A model generated the notes under the pieces. It made no database searches. It saw only the letters and a program-made list of their open reading frames with translations, and was not told the origin of the DNA. Made by a program: the position numbers and the translations under genes. A stretch of 14,877 bases of DNA from an uncultured Bacilli bacterium (lineage in GTDB: Bacteria; Bacillota_I; Bacilli_A; RF39; UBA660): contig CANPYU010000011.1 of assembly GCA_947588665.1 (NCBI GenBank), forward strand, positions 1 to 14,877, in the 5' to 3' direction. Every line of letters begins with the position of its first letter. The first letter of the stretch is position 1. Of this stretch, positions 8,408-14,877 are shown piece by piece.

Positions 8408-9409
8408 ATGAAAAAAATTAAAATTGGAATTATAGTTTTAATGATTATTATGCTTACTGGATGTGGGAATAGTAATTATATTATGAAAGATAATAAACCA
8501 GTACAAAATGATGCGACGGGTCAAGTATTGCAAAAAGATATTTTATGTAAGCCAGTAGATAAAGATTTAGATAAATTATATTCAGAATATAAAGATCAGA
8601 CAAAAATACCTTATGATAAACTACCTAAATGTGCTGATTTTAAAATGAGTAGTAATAAAGCTTCGGGATTATGGGAAGGTTTGTTTGTTAAACCTTTAGC
8701 GTTTATTATATTGAAATTAGGATATTTAATTAATAATTTTGGATTATCAGTAATTATTATTGGATTGGCAATTAGATTAATTTTGATGCCTATTTCAAGA
8801 AAAACTATGAAACAATCTAATAATTTAAAGAAAGCTCAACCGGAATTAGCTAGAATAGAAAAGAAATATCAAAATAGAACTGATAATGAGGCAATGCTTC
8901 AAAAGTCTCAAGAAATGATGATGGTATATAAAAAATATGATATAAGCCCATTTGGTAGTTGTTTACTTGCTTTTATTCAGCTTCCTTTGTTCTTTGCTTT
9001 TTTGCAGGCTATAAATAGGACACCGGCGATATTTGAGGATAAGTTTTTTGGCTTAACATTAGGTAGAACACCGATGATGGGACTTTTTGAATATCATCAA
9101 TGGGGTTATATAGCTATAATTATTTTAATTATTTTGACAACTTATTTATCATTTAGAAATGCGATGGGTTCAAATCAAACAGGCAGTCCGGAAATGGAAA
9201 GTCAAATGCAATTTATGTTTAAGTTTATGATTATTATGATTTCAGTGGCATCTTTATATTTGTCAACTGCGATAGCACTTTATTGGATAGCGACAAATGG
9301 TTTTGTAGTAATACAAAATATGGTATTTAAAAAATTAAATGAGATGGAAGAGAAAAAAGATGTTATAATTAAGCCAAAGAAAGAAAAAAGGGTTAAGAAA
9401 GGAAAGTAG
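8408..9409 (+). CDS. yidC: Membrane protein insertase YidC/SpoIIIJ family, lipoprotein type
   Basis: YidC inserts and folds membrane proteins, alone or with Sec. The 333-residue protein begins with a lipoprotein signal peptide ending LTGC (lipidated Cys19). Five membrane helices fit the family: about 95-128, 180-200, 230-248, 268-285 and 288-302. The conserved hydrophilic-groove arginine is in AIRLILMPIS (Arg123), followed by a charged cytosolic hairpin (about 130-175). The C-terminal tail is strongly basic (KPKKEKRVKKGK), as in ribosome-binding YidC forms. Between the lipid anchor and the first core helix is a hydrophilic extracytoplasmic stretch of about 70 residues with two cysteines (47 and 75), longer than in typical Bacillus SpoIIIJ. 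The ATG has AAAGGA upstream and follows rnpA by one base. Confidence 0.95.
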   Translation: MKKIKIGIIVLMIIMLTGCGNSNYIMKDNKPVQNDATGQVLQKDILCKPVDKDLDKLYSEYKDQTKIPYDKLPKCADFKMSSNKASGLWEGLFVKPLAFIILKLGYLINNFGLSVIIIGLAIRLILMPISRKTMKQSNNLKKAQPELARIEKKYQNRTDNEAMLQKSQEMMMVYKKYDISPFGSCLLAFIQLPLFFAFLQAINRTPAIFEDKFFGLTLGRTPMMGLFEYHQWGYIAIIILIILTTYLSFRNAMGSNQTGSPEMESQMQFMFKFMIIMISVASLYLSTAIALYWIATNGFVVIQNMVFKKLNEMEEKKDVIIKPKKEKRVKKGK

Positions 9410-9411
9410 TC

Positions 9412-10023
9412 ATGAATGTAGTATGTGAAGTTGCAAAAACAAAAGATGAAGCATTAAAACAAGTATTAACTAAGTTAAATGCGAGAGAAAGTGAAATTGT
9501 TTATTCTTTTAATGAATCTAAAGGGGGCCTTTTTAAGGGAACTCAATATGAATGTAGAGGTTATCTTAAAACAGATGTATTAAGTGATGCTGAAGAATTC
9601 TTAAAAGAAATATTAAAAGGTATGGGAATAGATGCAACATTTGAAGTAAGTTCAAAAGAAAATACAACAACTATTAAAATGTACTCTTCTAATAATCCGA
9701 TTTTAATTGGAAAAGATGGACGTAATTTAGAGGCTTTATCAGTGATTGTAAGACAATTTATTAAAAATAAGGCACCGGTTAATGGTCCTAGAGTTTTACT
9801 TGATGTTGAAGACTATAAAGATAGGCAAGTTAAAAGATTAGAAAGACTCGCTAAAAACTTAGCTAGAGAAGTTAGATCTACAAAACAAGATATAGAAATG
9901 GATAATATGAATTCTTATGAAAGAAGAATTGTTCATAATATTTTAACGGATTTTAAAAATATTAAGACCGAAAGTGTTGGGGAAGAACCTAACAGACACG
10001 TGGTTATAAAATATGTGGAATAA
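9412..10023 (+). CDS. khpB: RNA-binding protein KhpB (Jag/EloR family)
   Basis: This is a 203-residue Jag-family RNA-binding protein, linked in other Firmicutes to cell elongation and division through sRNA or mRNA binding with KhpA. The Jag-N domain (about 1-52) contains the KGGLFKG segment. A KH domain (about 75-150) carries the GKDG loop in LIGKDGRNLEALS. The C-terminal R3H domain has MNSYERRIVHNIL with the Arg-x3-His motif, followed by GEEPNRHVVIKYV, which is almost family consensus. The start ATG lies 2 bp after the yidC stop, with AAGGAAAG inside the yidC end, so the pair is coupled as in most Firmicutes. A terminator-like hairpin follows. In Bacillus the next gene is mnmE; here it is not. 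Confidence 0.96.
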   Translation: MNVVCEVAKTKDEALKQVLTKLNARESEIVYSFNESKGGLFKGTQYECRGYLKTDVLSDAEEFLKEILKGMGIDATFEVSSKENTTTIKMYSSNNPILIGKDGRNLEALSVIVRQFIKNKAPVNGPRVLLDVEDYKDRQVKRLERLAKNLAREVRSTKQDIEMDNMNSYERRIVHNILTDFKNIKTESVGEEPNRHVVIKYVE

Positions 10024-10053
10024 GTTTAAAAATAGTTTATTTAATATTAAATT

Positions 10054-10083
10054 GGGGTAATTGTTGGTTACTCTGATTTTTTT
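10054..10083 (+). terminator. Probable intrinsic terminator after khpB
   Basis: GGGGTAA (10054-10060), a 7-base loop and TTACTCT (10068-10074) can pair over 7 bp, two of them G-U pairs. GA and seven T follow (10077-10083). It separates the rpmH-khpB cluster from the methyltransferase gene. Confidence 0.6.
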
Positions 10084-10110
10084 ATTTGATATTGTGGTGG
10101 TGAATAAATT

Positions 10111-11004
10111 TTGAAAGAAAAAGATTTGAAAATTTTGTTAAGTGAAAATTATGATGAGGCAGTAGTCGCAAAGATTATTAAGGGAATGAAGGAAGATAGA
10201 AAAGTAACTTTAAGAATAAATACTTTAAAAGCAACTAGAGAAGATGTGTTGAGTGTTTTAGATGAAGCGGGAATTATATATAATTTTGTTGCATGGTATG
10301 ATGATGCTTTAATAATAGAAAATAAAAAAGAGGAGGATATTAGAAATTTAGATATATATAAAGATGGTAAGATTTATTTACAAAGTTTAGCAGCGATGAT
10401 ACCTTCTTTGATGCTATCTCCTTTAGAAAATGAGATGATTTTGGACATGACGGCCGCGCCTGGAGGTAAAACGACTCAAATCGCCGCTTTAGGAAATAAT
10501 AAAGTAATGATTACGGCGGTAGAAAAAAACAAAATTAGAACGGAAAGACTTAAATATAATGTTGATAAGTTAGGGGCTAAGAAAGTAGTAATAATTAATG
10601 ATGATGCGCGAAAGCTAAAAGGGTATATATTTGATAAAGTTTTACTTGATACACCTTGTAGTGGTGCAGGAACCCTTAAAATTATTGATGGGGTGGTTAA
10701 GCAAGAATTCAGTGAGGAACTTATTAATAAATGCATGAATGTTCAAGAAGAGTTGCTTTCTCGGGCTATAGATATGGTTTTGGTTGGGCATGATATTGTG
10801 TATTCTACTTGCTCTATATTAAAATGTGAGAATGAAGATATAATAAAAAAGTTTGTGGATAAAGGTGTAGTAAAGATTATTAATATAGATAAAGATAGAT
10901 TTAAAAATGTAGAATTACTTCCAACATCTGTACCTGGTGTTTTGGGTATTATGCCTAATAGTGAATATGAGGGATTTTTTGTTGCACATTTAAGGAAGAT
11001 ATAA
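10111..11004 (+). CDS. RsmB/NSUN-family RNA (cytosine-C5) methyltransferase
   Basis: A SAM-dependent RNA m5C methyltransferase of 297 residues, most likely acting on 16S rRNA. The SAM-binding motif is LDMTAAPGGKTTQIA (111-125). The PC motif with the release cysteine is LLDTPCSGAG (178-187, Cys183). The catalytic cysteine is in YSTCSIL (Cys234). An N-terminal segment RKVTLRINTLK (30-40) matches the RsmF/RsmB-like pre-domain. The protein is short: it lacks the NusB-like N-terminus of RsmB and the C-terminal domains of long RsmF, so the exact target base is uncertain. The TTG start is preceded by GGTGGTGA; no ATG fits the N-terminus better. It heads a run of same-strand genes with short gaps. 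The stop codon is TAA. Confidence 0.9.
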   Translation: MKEKDLKILLSENYDEAVVAKIIKGMKEDRKVTLRINTLKATREDVLSVLDEAGIIYNFVAWYDDALIIENKKEEDIRNLDIYKDGKIYLQSLAAMIPSLMLSPLENEMILDMTAAPGGKTTQIAALGNNKVMITAVEKNKIRTERLKYNVDKLGAKKVVIINDDARKLKGYIFDKVLLDTPCSGAGTLKIIDGVVKQEFSEELINKCMNVQEELLSRAIDMVLVGHDIVYSTCSILKCENEDIIKKFVDKGVVKIINIDKDRFKNVELLPTSVPGVLGIMPNSEYEGFFVAHLRKI

Positions 11005-11034
11005 TATAATGGAGATATAGAGGTAACGGTAACT

Positions 11035-11520
11035 ATGATAGAAGTAAAAGAGTTAGAAAAAATATCTAAAAGTAATATAAATGAAAATTATCGCTTTAGA
11101 AATTATTTAAAAGGTCATGCTGATGAAAAAGAATTAGATGAACAATTTAGAGAGTTGCACAATAAGTATTTTAAAAATTATGATTGTAGTAAATGTCGGA
11201 ATTGTTGTAAAAAATTGGGAGTTTCAATGACTGAAAGTGAATTAAAAAAGATTTGTGATTATTATGAATATGATGAATCTTCTTTAAAAAATATTTTGAA
11301 AGAAAAGTATGGAGAATATGTGGCTAGTCCTTGCCCATTTTTGTTAGAAAATAATGATTGTAAGATAGATAAATGTCTACCTCATACTTGTTTAGAATAT
11401 CCTTATACTAATCAGCCAGAAAGATTATGGAGCTTACTTGGAGTAGTAAAAAATAGTGAGATTTGTCCAGTAGTCTATGAAATACTAGAAGAGTTAAAGA
11501 AAAAGTATAATTTTAGATAG
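11035..11520 (+). CDS. YkgJ-type cysteine-cluster (putative metal-binding) protein
   Basis: This 161-residue protein belongs to the YkgJ family, annotated as putative zinc- or iron-chelating; its biochemical role is unknown. The N-terminal cluster is CSKCRNCCKK (cysteines 51, 54, 57, 58). A second cluster follows: SPCPFL (Cys100), Cys109, Cys114 and HTCLEYPY (Cys119), where the C-x(n)-YP pattern is typical of the family. The first 45 residues are charged and helical. The ATG at 11035 has AGAGGT about ten bases upstream, a moderate site. It starts 30 bp after the methyltransferase gene and ends 9 bp before the next gene, so it is probably in one operon. Family assignment is firm; function is not. 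Confidence 0.82.
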   Translation: MIEVKELEKISKSNINENYRFRNYLKGHADEKELDEQFRELHNKYFKNYDCSKCRNCCKKLGVSMTESELKKICDYYEYDESSLKNILKEKYGEYVASPCPFLLENNDCKIDKCLPHTCLEYPYTNQPERLWSLLGVVKNSEICPVVYEILEELKKKYNFR

Positions 11521-11529
11521 GGTGTTAAT

Positions 11530-11952
11530 ATGAGTGATTATGAAAAAGGACTAGAAAAGAATAGAGAACGAAATAAAAAATTTTTTGATGAATTTGAATC
11601 TTGGCTTCAAAGAAAAAATTTGGGAGTTAAAACTATTAGAAAGCACTTAAGTAATATTGATTTATATGTTAATGATTATTTAAATTATTATGAAGTTACA
11701 AAGATGGAAGAAGGATTATTTGAAACATTTGGTTTTTTAAATGGTTGGTTTATTCGAAAATGTCTTTGGGCTTCTAAAACATCAATTAAAGATATGGCAG
11801 CTAGTATTAGGAAGTTTTATAAATGTATGTGTGAACTGGGTTATGTTAATAGGGAAGATTATAATATATTAAGTGATGAATTAAGTAATAATATGGATGA
11901 ATTTTTAGAATCATTAGATGAGTTTGATAATTTTGATTTAGAAGATTATTAG
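11530..11952 (+). CDS. Integrase SAM-like domain protein without catalytic domain
   Basis: This 140-residue protein resembles the N-terminal DNA-binding (SAM-like) domain of tyrosine recombinases. Residues 15-55, with FFDEFESWLQRKNLGVKTIRKHLSNI and then VNDYLNYY, match the core-binding pattern of a helix followed by a turn, KTIRKHLSNI and a second helix. KDMAASIRKFYKCMCELGY (88-106) is also typical of the domain. There is no catalytic domain: no R-x-x-R or HxLRH motifs follow, and the C-terminus is acidic (DEFDNFDLEDY). Such stand-alone proteins are known in Bacilli, so this is probably not a truncated pseudogene. The ATG follows TAGGGTG, which overlaps the end of the preceding gene. The next gene begins 14 bp downstream. 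Confidence 0.7.
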   Translation: MSDYEKGLEKNRERNKKFFDEFESWLQRKNLGVKTIRKHLSNIDLYVNDYLNYYEVTKMEEGLFETFGFLNGWFIRKCLWASKTSIKDMAASIRKFYKCMCELGYVNREDYNILSDELSNNMDEFLESLDEFDNFDLEDY

Positions 11953-11966
11953 AAAAGAGGAGTAAA

Positions 11967-12827
11967 ATGAATAATAAATTAAATAATATGATTAATGAAT
12001 TTTTAAAAAATGTTGATGCAAAAGATGAAAAGGAATTAAATGAGAGATTACAAGAATTTTTTAAGAAATATAATAATGGGGAAATAGAATATGAAAATAC
12101 CCCTTTAGATAATGCATATGAACTGCTTGAAAAGGCTCAAAAGGCCAAAAGTGAAAAGCAAGCAATTAAATTTGCTAAACAAGCTTATCAGTTATGTCCT
12201 GATTGTTTTGATGCTATATTATTTCAAGCTAATAGAGAAGATAATCCTATAAAAAGAAATAAGATGATAGATGATGGCTTAGATTATGAGAAGAAAAGAT
12301 TAACTAAAGAGAAATATTTTGAAAAAGAAAATATTGGACATTTTTATACTATATTTGAAACTAGGCCTTATGTTAGAGGACTGTATACTAAAGCTTGTTA
12401 TTTGCTTGATGATGGTAAGGTTAGTCAAGCTAAAAATGTATGTTTAGAGATATTAAAATTAAATGAAAGTGATAATACTGGGGCAAGATATCTTTTAATG
12501 GCTATTTATGCTTATTTTGAAGATGAAAAAAATCTAATTAAGCTTTATGATAAATATTCAGAGCAGAATTTTGAGATGTTATTTCCTTTATTTGTATTAT
12601 ATTATAAATTGGGTAATGATGAAAAAGCTATTAAGTATTTGAAATTAATTGATAAAGTTAATCCTAATTTTAAAAAATTTATTAAAGATGAAATAGATGA
12701 TGATGAAATATCTATAGATGGATATTACCAAAAGGGATGTATGTCTGAAATTTTAATGTATTTTCAAGATTATTGTTTTTTGATTAGAACTATGCAGACA
12801 ATGGAGTACTATGTTTTAGAACATTAA
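11967..12827 (+). CDS. TPR-like protein with ST7-type repeat region
   Basis: This 286-residue protein is built of helical TPR-like repeats. Residues 45-80 (YELLEKAQKAKSEKQAIKFA, then KQAYQLCPDCFDAILFQA) form one repeat pair. Residues 121-175 contain FYTIFETRPYVRGLYTKA, a Leu/Asp segment and NESDNTGARYLLMAIYAYF, which resemble the ST7-like TPR families seen in many Firmicutes. A last repeat is at about 195-235 (LYYKLGNDEKAIKYLKLIDKVNPNF). There is no signal peptide, so it is cytosolic, probably a protein-binding scaffold. GAGGAG lies just before the ATG. No catalytic motif or SEC-C metal motif is visible at the C-terminus. It follows the SAM-like gene by 14 bp and probably shares its operon. 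Function is unknown. Confidence 0.72.
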   Translation: MNNKLNNMINEFLKNVDAKDEKELNERLQEFFKKYNNGEIEYENTPLDNAYELLEKAQKAKSEKQAIKFAKQAYQLCPDCFDAILFQANREDNPIKRNKMIDDGLDYEKKRLTKEKYFEKENIGHFYTIFETRPYVRGLYTKACYLLDDGKVSQAKNVCLEILKLNESDNTGARYLLMAIYAYFEDEKNLIKLYDKYSEQNFEMLFPLFVLYYKLGNDEKAIKYLKLIDKVNPNFKKFIKDEIDDDEISIDGYYQKGCMSEILMYFQDYCFLIRTMQTMEYYVLEH

Positions 12828-12877
12828 AATAATTGATTCAATAAATATGGTTGTGATAAGATTTTTGAAGGGAGTTT

Positions 12878-13837
12878 ATGAATATGAAAAAAGATGAGAT
12901 TACAATTAAAAATACTAAACAGGAGATATTAGATGCTTTAAATGCAGCGTTATTAAGGGAGAAGAATAGTGCTAAAGTAAAATCTAATCCTATAGAAGAA
13001 GATAAGATTAGAAAGACCCAGGTTGCAGTTGCAGAAACTAAGAAGAATGTAGAACAAAATATATTTTCCGTAGAGCTAAATAATAAATTTAAAGATTTAG
13101 AATTGGCAATAAGTGAAGAAGAAGAAAAATTAAAAAATTTATATGGACTTGAAAAAGAAATGAATAATTTAACGTTAGTTGTTAATGCTGGTAAAGATTT
13201 TTTAGAACAGCTTGATAATAGAAAAAGAAATGAGACGGCTAGAATTGATTTGGAGTTAAAAGAGTTAGAGGAAGAGTATAAAAGAAAAAATGAAGTATTA
13301 AGTAATGAATATGAGTTAAAAAGTAAAACTTTAAAGATTGAGAGAGAAAGGGAAATAGAAGAATATAATTATAAAATAAAAAGAGAAAGAGAACTTGCTA
13401 ATAATGCTTGGGAAGATGAAAAGAAAATTAGAGAAATGGCGTTGAAAAATAAAGAAGAAGAAACGGAAAAATTATTAAGTGATGTTCAAAATAAAGTAAA
13501 ATATTTAGAAGAATTAGAAAAGAAAGTTGCAGATATTCCTAATTTGTTAAGTAAAGAATATGAAAGGGGAGTTAAAGAAACTAAGGTTGAGCTTGAAAAA
13601 GATCATAAATATGAAATAGAGTTGTTAAAAAAAGATTATCAGAATATTATTGATAGACAAAATGATAAAATTGAGTCTTTAAAGGAAGAGTTAAATAAAT
13701 TAGGAAGCTTAAATGTTAATTTACAAGAAAAAATGGATAAGGCTTATATAGAGTTAAAAGAATTAGCAACAAAGACTGTAGAAGCAAATGGAGGAGTGAA
13801 GATTCTTGGTCAGAATAATTCATTAGAAAATAAATAA
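12878..13837 (+). CDS. Long coiled-coil protein of unknown function
   Basis: I do not recognise this 319-residue protein. After a short N-terminal segment (KNTKQEILDALNAALLREK, about 12-30), residues from about 70 to 300 are almost continuously charged and helical, rich in Glu, Lys and Leu. They have heptad-like spacing, for example EEEEKLKNLYGLEKEMNNL and SLKEELNKLGSLNVNLQEK, indicating a long coiled coil. A glycine-containing C-terminal tail (ANGGVKILGQNNSLENK) ends the chain. There is no signal peptide, membrane segment or nucleotide-binding motif, so it is not SMC. Two starts are possible: ATG 12878, three bases from GGAG, and ATG 12884, nine bases from it and better spaced. It lies 50 bp after the TPR gene and may be co-transcribed or have its own promoter. 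Confidence 0.68.
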   Translation: MNMKKDEITIKNTKQEILDALNAALLREKNSAKVKSNPIEEDKIRKTQVAVAETKKNVEQNIFSVELNNKFKDLELAISEEEEKLKNLYGLEKEMNNLTLVVNAGKDFLEQLDNRKRNETARIDLELKELEEEYKRKNEVLSNEYELKSKTLKIEREREIEEYNYKIKRERELANNAWEDEKKIREMALKNKEEETEKLLSDVQNKVKYLEELEKKVADIPNLLSKEYERGVKETKVELEKDHKYEIELLKKDYQNIIDRQNDKIESLKEELNKLGSLNVNLQEKMDKAYIELKELATKTVEANGGVKILGQNNSLENK

Positions 13838-13942
13838 TAAAATATATAATAATTTGGTGAATGGTTTGATAGCTATGTAAGATTAAGTATTTATGTTATC
13901 ACGTTATAAGTTATTTTTCATAATTTATATTAGGTGATAAAC

Positions 13943-14254
13943 ATGGATTATGTAGATGGAAGGGCTAGAAAAAAAGTTGTTATAGATCCTGGGCATGGGG
14001 GAGAAGATCCGGGAACTAGTGCTAATGGTATAGTTGAGAAAGATTACACTTTAATGATTAGTAAATATATGGCTGATAGATTAAATGACCTTGGAATAGA
14101 AAATGCATTAACAAGGGAAAGTGATATCACTTTAGATTCTAATAATAGGCCGAAGAAAGCCCAAAGCTTATATGGAAGTGGTAATGATGTTATAATGGTG
14201 TCTAATCACATAAATGCCGGAGGAGGAGATAGCCATTGTGTAACTAATGTATAA
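13943..14254 (+). pseudogene. Truncated N-acetylmuramoyl-L-alanine amidase (Amidase_3), probable remnant
   Basis: The 103-residue product is the N-terminal half of a zinc amidase that cleaves the lactyl-L-Ala bond of peptidoglycan; full domains are about 175-180 residues. The zinc ligands are present: VVIDPGHGG (His18), VEKDYTL (Glu32) and VSNHINAGGGD (His89). After GGGD the sequence departs from the family and ends SHCVTNV and TAA, so the C-terminal half, including the catalytic glutamate, is missing. No frame downstream restores it. The ATG at 13943 is preferred because AGGTGAT lies just upstream; a GTG at 13934 would add three residues. There is no signal peptide, unlike many secreted amidases. 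It could in principle be a short domain protein, but loss of the catalytic residue suggests decay, possibly by a deletion that brought the next gene close. Confidence 0.7.
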
Positions 14255-14317
14255 CAATTAAAGTCTAATTTAATAGATAAAAACTAATCGGATAAAGTTT
14301 ATTTATATGATTGAGTA

Positions 14318-14326
14318 TGATATAAT
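14318..14326 (+). promoter_or_regulatory. Extended -10 promoter element for the HipA-like gene
   Basis: TGATATAAT (14318-14326) within TATGATATAAT gives an extended -10 about 28 bp before the start codon. The -35 position (TTTATT) is weak. Confidence 0.5.
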
Positions 14327-14354
14327 AACAGTATAAAAAAGGCGTGATTACTCT

Positions 14355-14877
14355 ATGAAATGTATACTTATGAATAAAAATAAAGAAGTATTGGTTGCTG
14401 AGTATGATACTGCAACAAGTGTTTTTATTAAAATATATGAAGTTAAAGATATTAATTATGCTCCATATATTTTAAAGAGCTTTTATATTGAAGATGATAT
14501 TAATGATACTCCTTTTAGAACTAATTTAAGTGAATGGTTTAAAGGAAGAGGCATTCCTGCATGGCGAGATAAATTAGATTTGTTATTACATAGGCTTAAT
14601 ATAACAGCACCTTATGAACTTTTAGATAAAGCTTTTGGTTTATCTTTATCAGATCAATATTGGTTAAAACCAGAAGGTAGTAATATTACATATGATGATA
14701 TTAATTTTTTTGAAAATGATTTTGATTATGCGGAATTTATGGAAGCGTCATTATCAATTAATAGTAGAACAATAACTAAAGAAGCTTCATTAAAAACTCC
14801 AAACAATACAACAGATGGTATGCTTAAAAAAGCTTGGATTATAGATAATGGTATAAGATATTTATTAAAGGGTGGCT
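14355..14877 (+). CDS. HipA-like kinase-fold protein, N-terminal part (runs off right edge)
   Basis: The first 174 codons of a larger gene are present; the 3' end is outside the window. The sequence resembles the HipA-like proteins common in Bacillota. It contains GRGIPAWRDKLDLLLHRL and the segment LSDQYWLKP, then ITYDDINFFENDF, followed by TTDGMLKKAWI and GIRYLLKGG, where the kinase N-lobe begins. The invariant catalytic residues of the HipA fold would lie beyond the edge and cannot be checked. No helix-turn-helix hipB-like partner lies immediately upstream; the neighbour is the amidase remnant. The ATG at 14355 is about 12 bases from AAGGCGTGAT, a weak and long spacing. Whether it is a toxin, a regulator or phage-related cannot be told here. 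Confidence 0.75.
   Translation, partial: MKCILMNKNKEVLVAEYDTATSVFIKIYEVKDINYAPYILKSFYIEDDINDTPFRTNLSEWFKGRGIPAWRDKLDLLLHRLNITAPYELLDKAFGLSLSDQYWLKPEGSNITYDDINFFENDFDYAEFMEASLSINSRTITKEASLKTPNNTTDGMLKKAWIIDNGIRYLLKGG

Noticed and set aside
10476..10736. Minus-strand open frame inside the methyltransferase gene
   Set aside because: It overlaps the catalytic motifs of a clear gene and has no ribosome binding site or family match.

Overview
The window is the replication-origin region of a low-GC Gram-positive bacterium (Bacillota, most likely class Bacilli). The gene order dnaA-dnaN-recF-gyrB-gyrA on one side of an AT-rich origin, with rpmH-rnpA-yidC-khpB diverging on the other, is diagnostic. 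AT-rich codon use, GGAGG-type ribosome binding sites, a lipoprotein-type YidC and a ComK-family protein fit Bacilli, perhaps an Erysipelotrichia- or RF39-like gut lineage; the exact lineage cannot be fixed from sequence alone. The standard bacterial code applies: tryptophan is TGG, and all proteins are full length with TGA read as stop. None of the 16 complete reading frames ends in TGA.

Left arm (1-7000, minus strand). Reading away from the origin: dnaA (initiator), dnaN (sliding clamp), a ComK-family regulator, recF, gyrB and the first 244 codons of gyrA. In Bacillus the slot between dnaN and recF holds the small S4-domain gene yaaA/rlbA; here it holds a ComK-like gene with its own promoter-like sequence. 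This is the most surprising feature of the window. The ComK-like protein also lacks the C-terminal tail that in B. subtilis ComK carries the MecA/ClpCP recognition peptide.

Origin (7001-7547, plus the 146-bp dnaA-dnaN gap). The long intergenic region has four DnaA boxes matching TTATNCACA, two of them perfect TTATCCACA copies that abut head to tail, and several one-mismatch boxes. The dnaA-dnaN gap holds two near-boxes, a small GC patch and a TACT-rich AT tract, which resembles the unwinding half of a bipartite Bacillus-type origin.

Right arm (7548-14877, plus strand). An unrecognised 88-aa gene with a strong promoter lies directly beside the origin. It is followed by rpmH (with an unusual 4-residue internal deletion), a terminator or attenuator, then rnpA, yidC and khpB/jag packed tightly. 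After another terminator-like hairpin comes a run of closely spaced genes that may form one operon: an RsmB/NSUN-type RNA m5C methyltransferase, a YkgJ-type cysteine-cluster protein, an integrase-SAM-like domain protein without a catalytic domain, an ST7-like TPR protein and a long charged coiled-coil protein. The end of the window is more accessory: a truncated N-acetylmuramoyl-L-alanine amidase, probably a remnant, and the 5' part of a HipA-like kinase gene that runs off the right edge.

All genes point away from the origin and so are co-directional with replication. The left arm supplies initiation, clamp, repair and supercoiling functions. The proximal right arm supplies ribosome, RNase P and membrane-insertion functions. 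Genes beyond about 10.1 kb are not part of the classic origin cluster.
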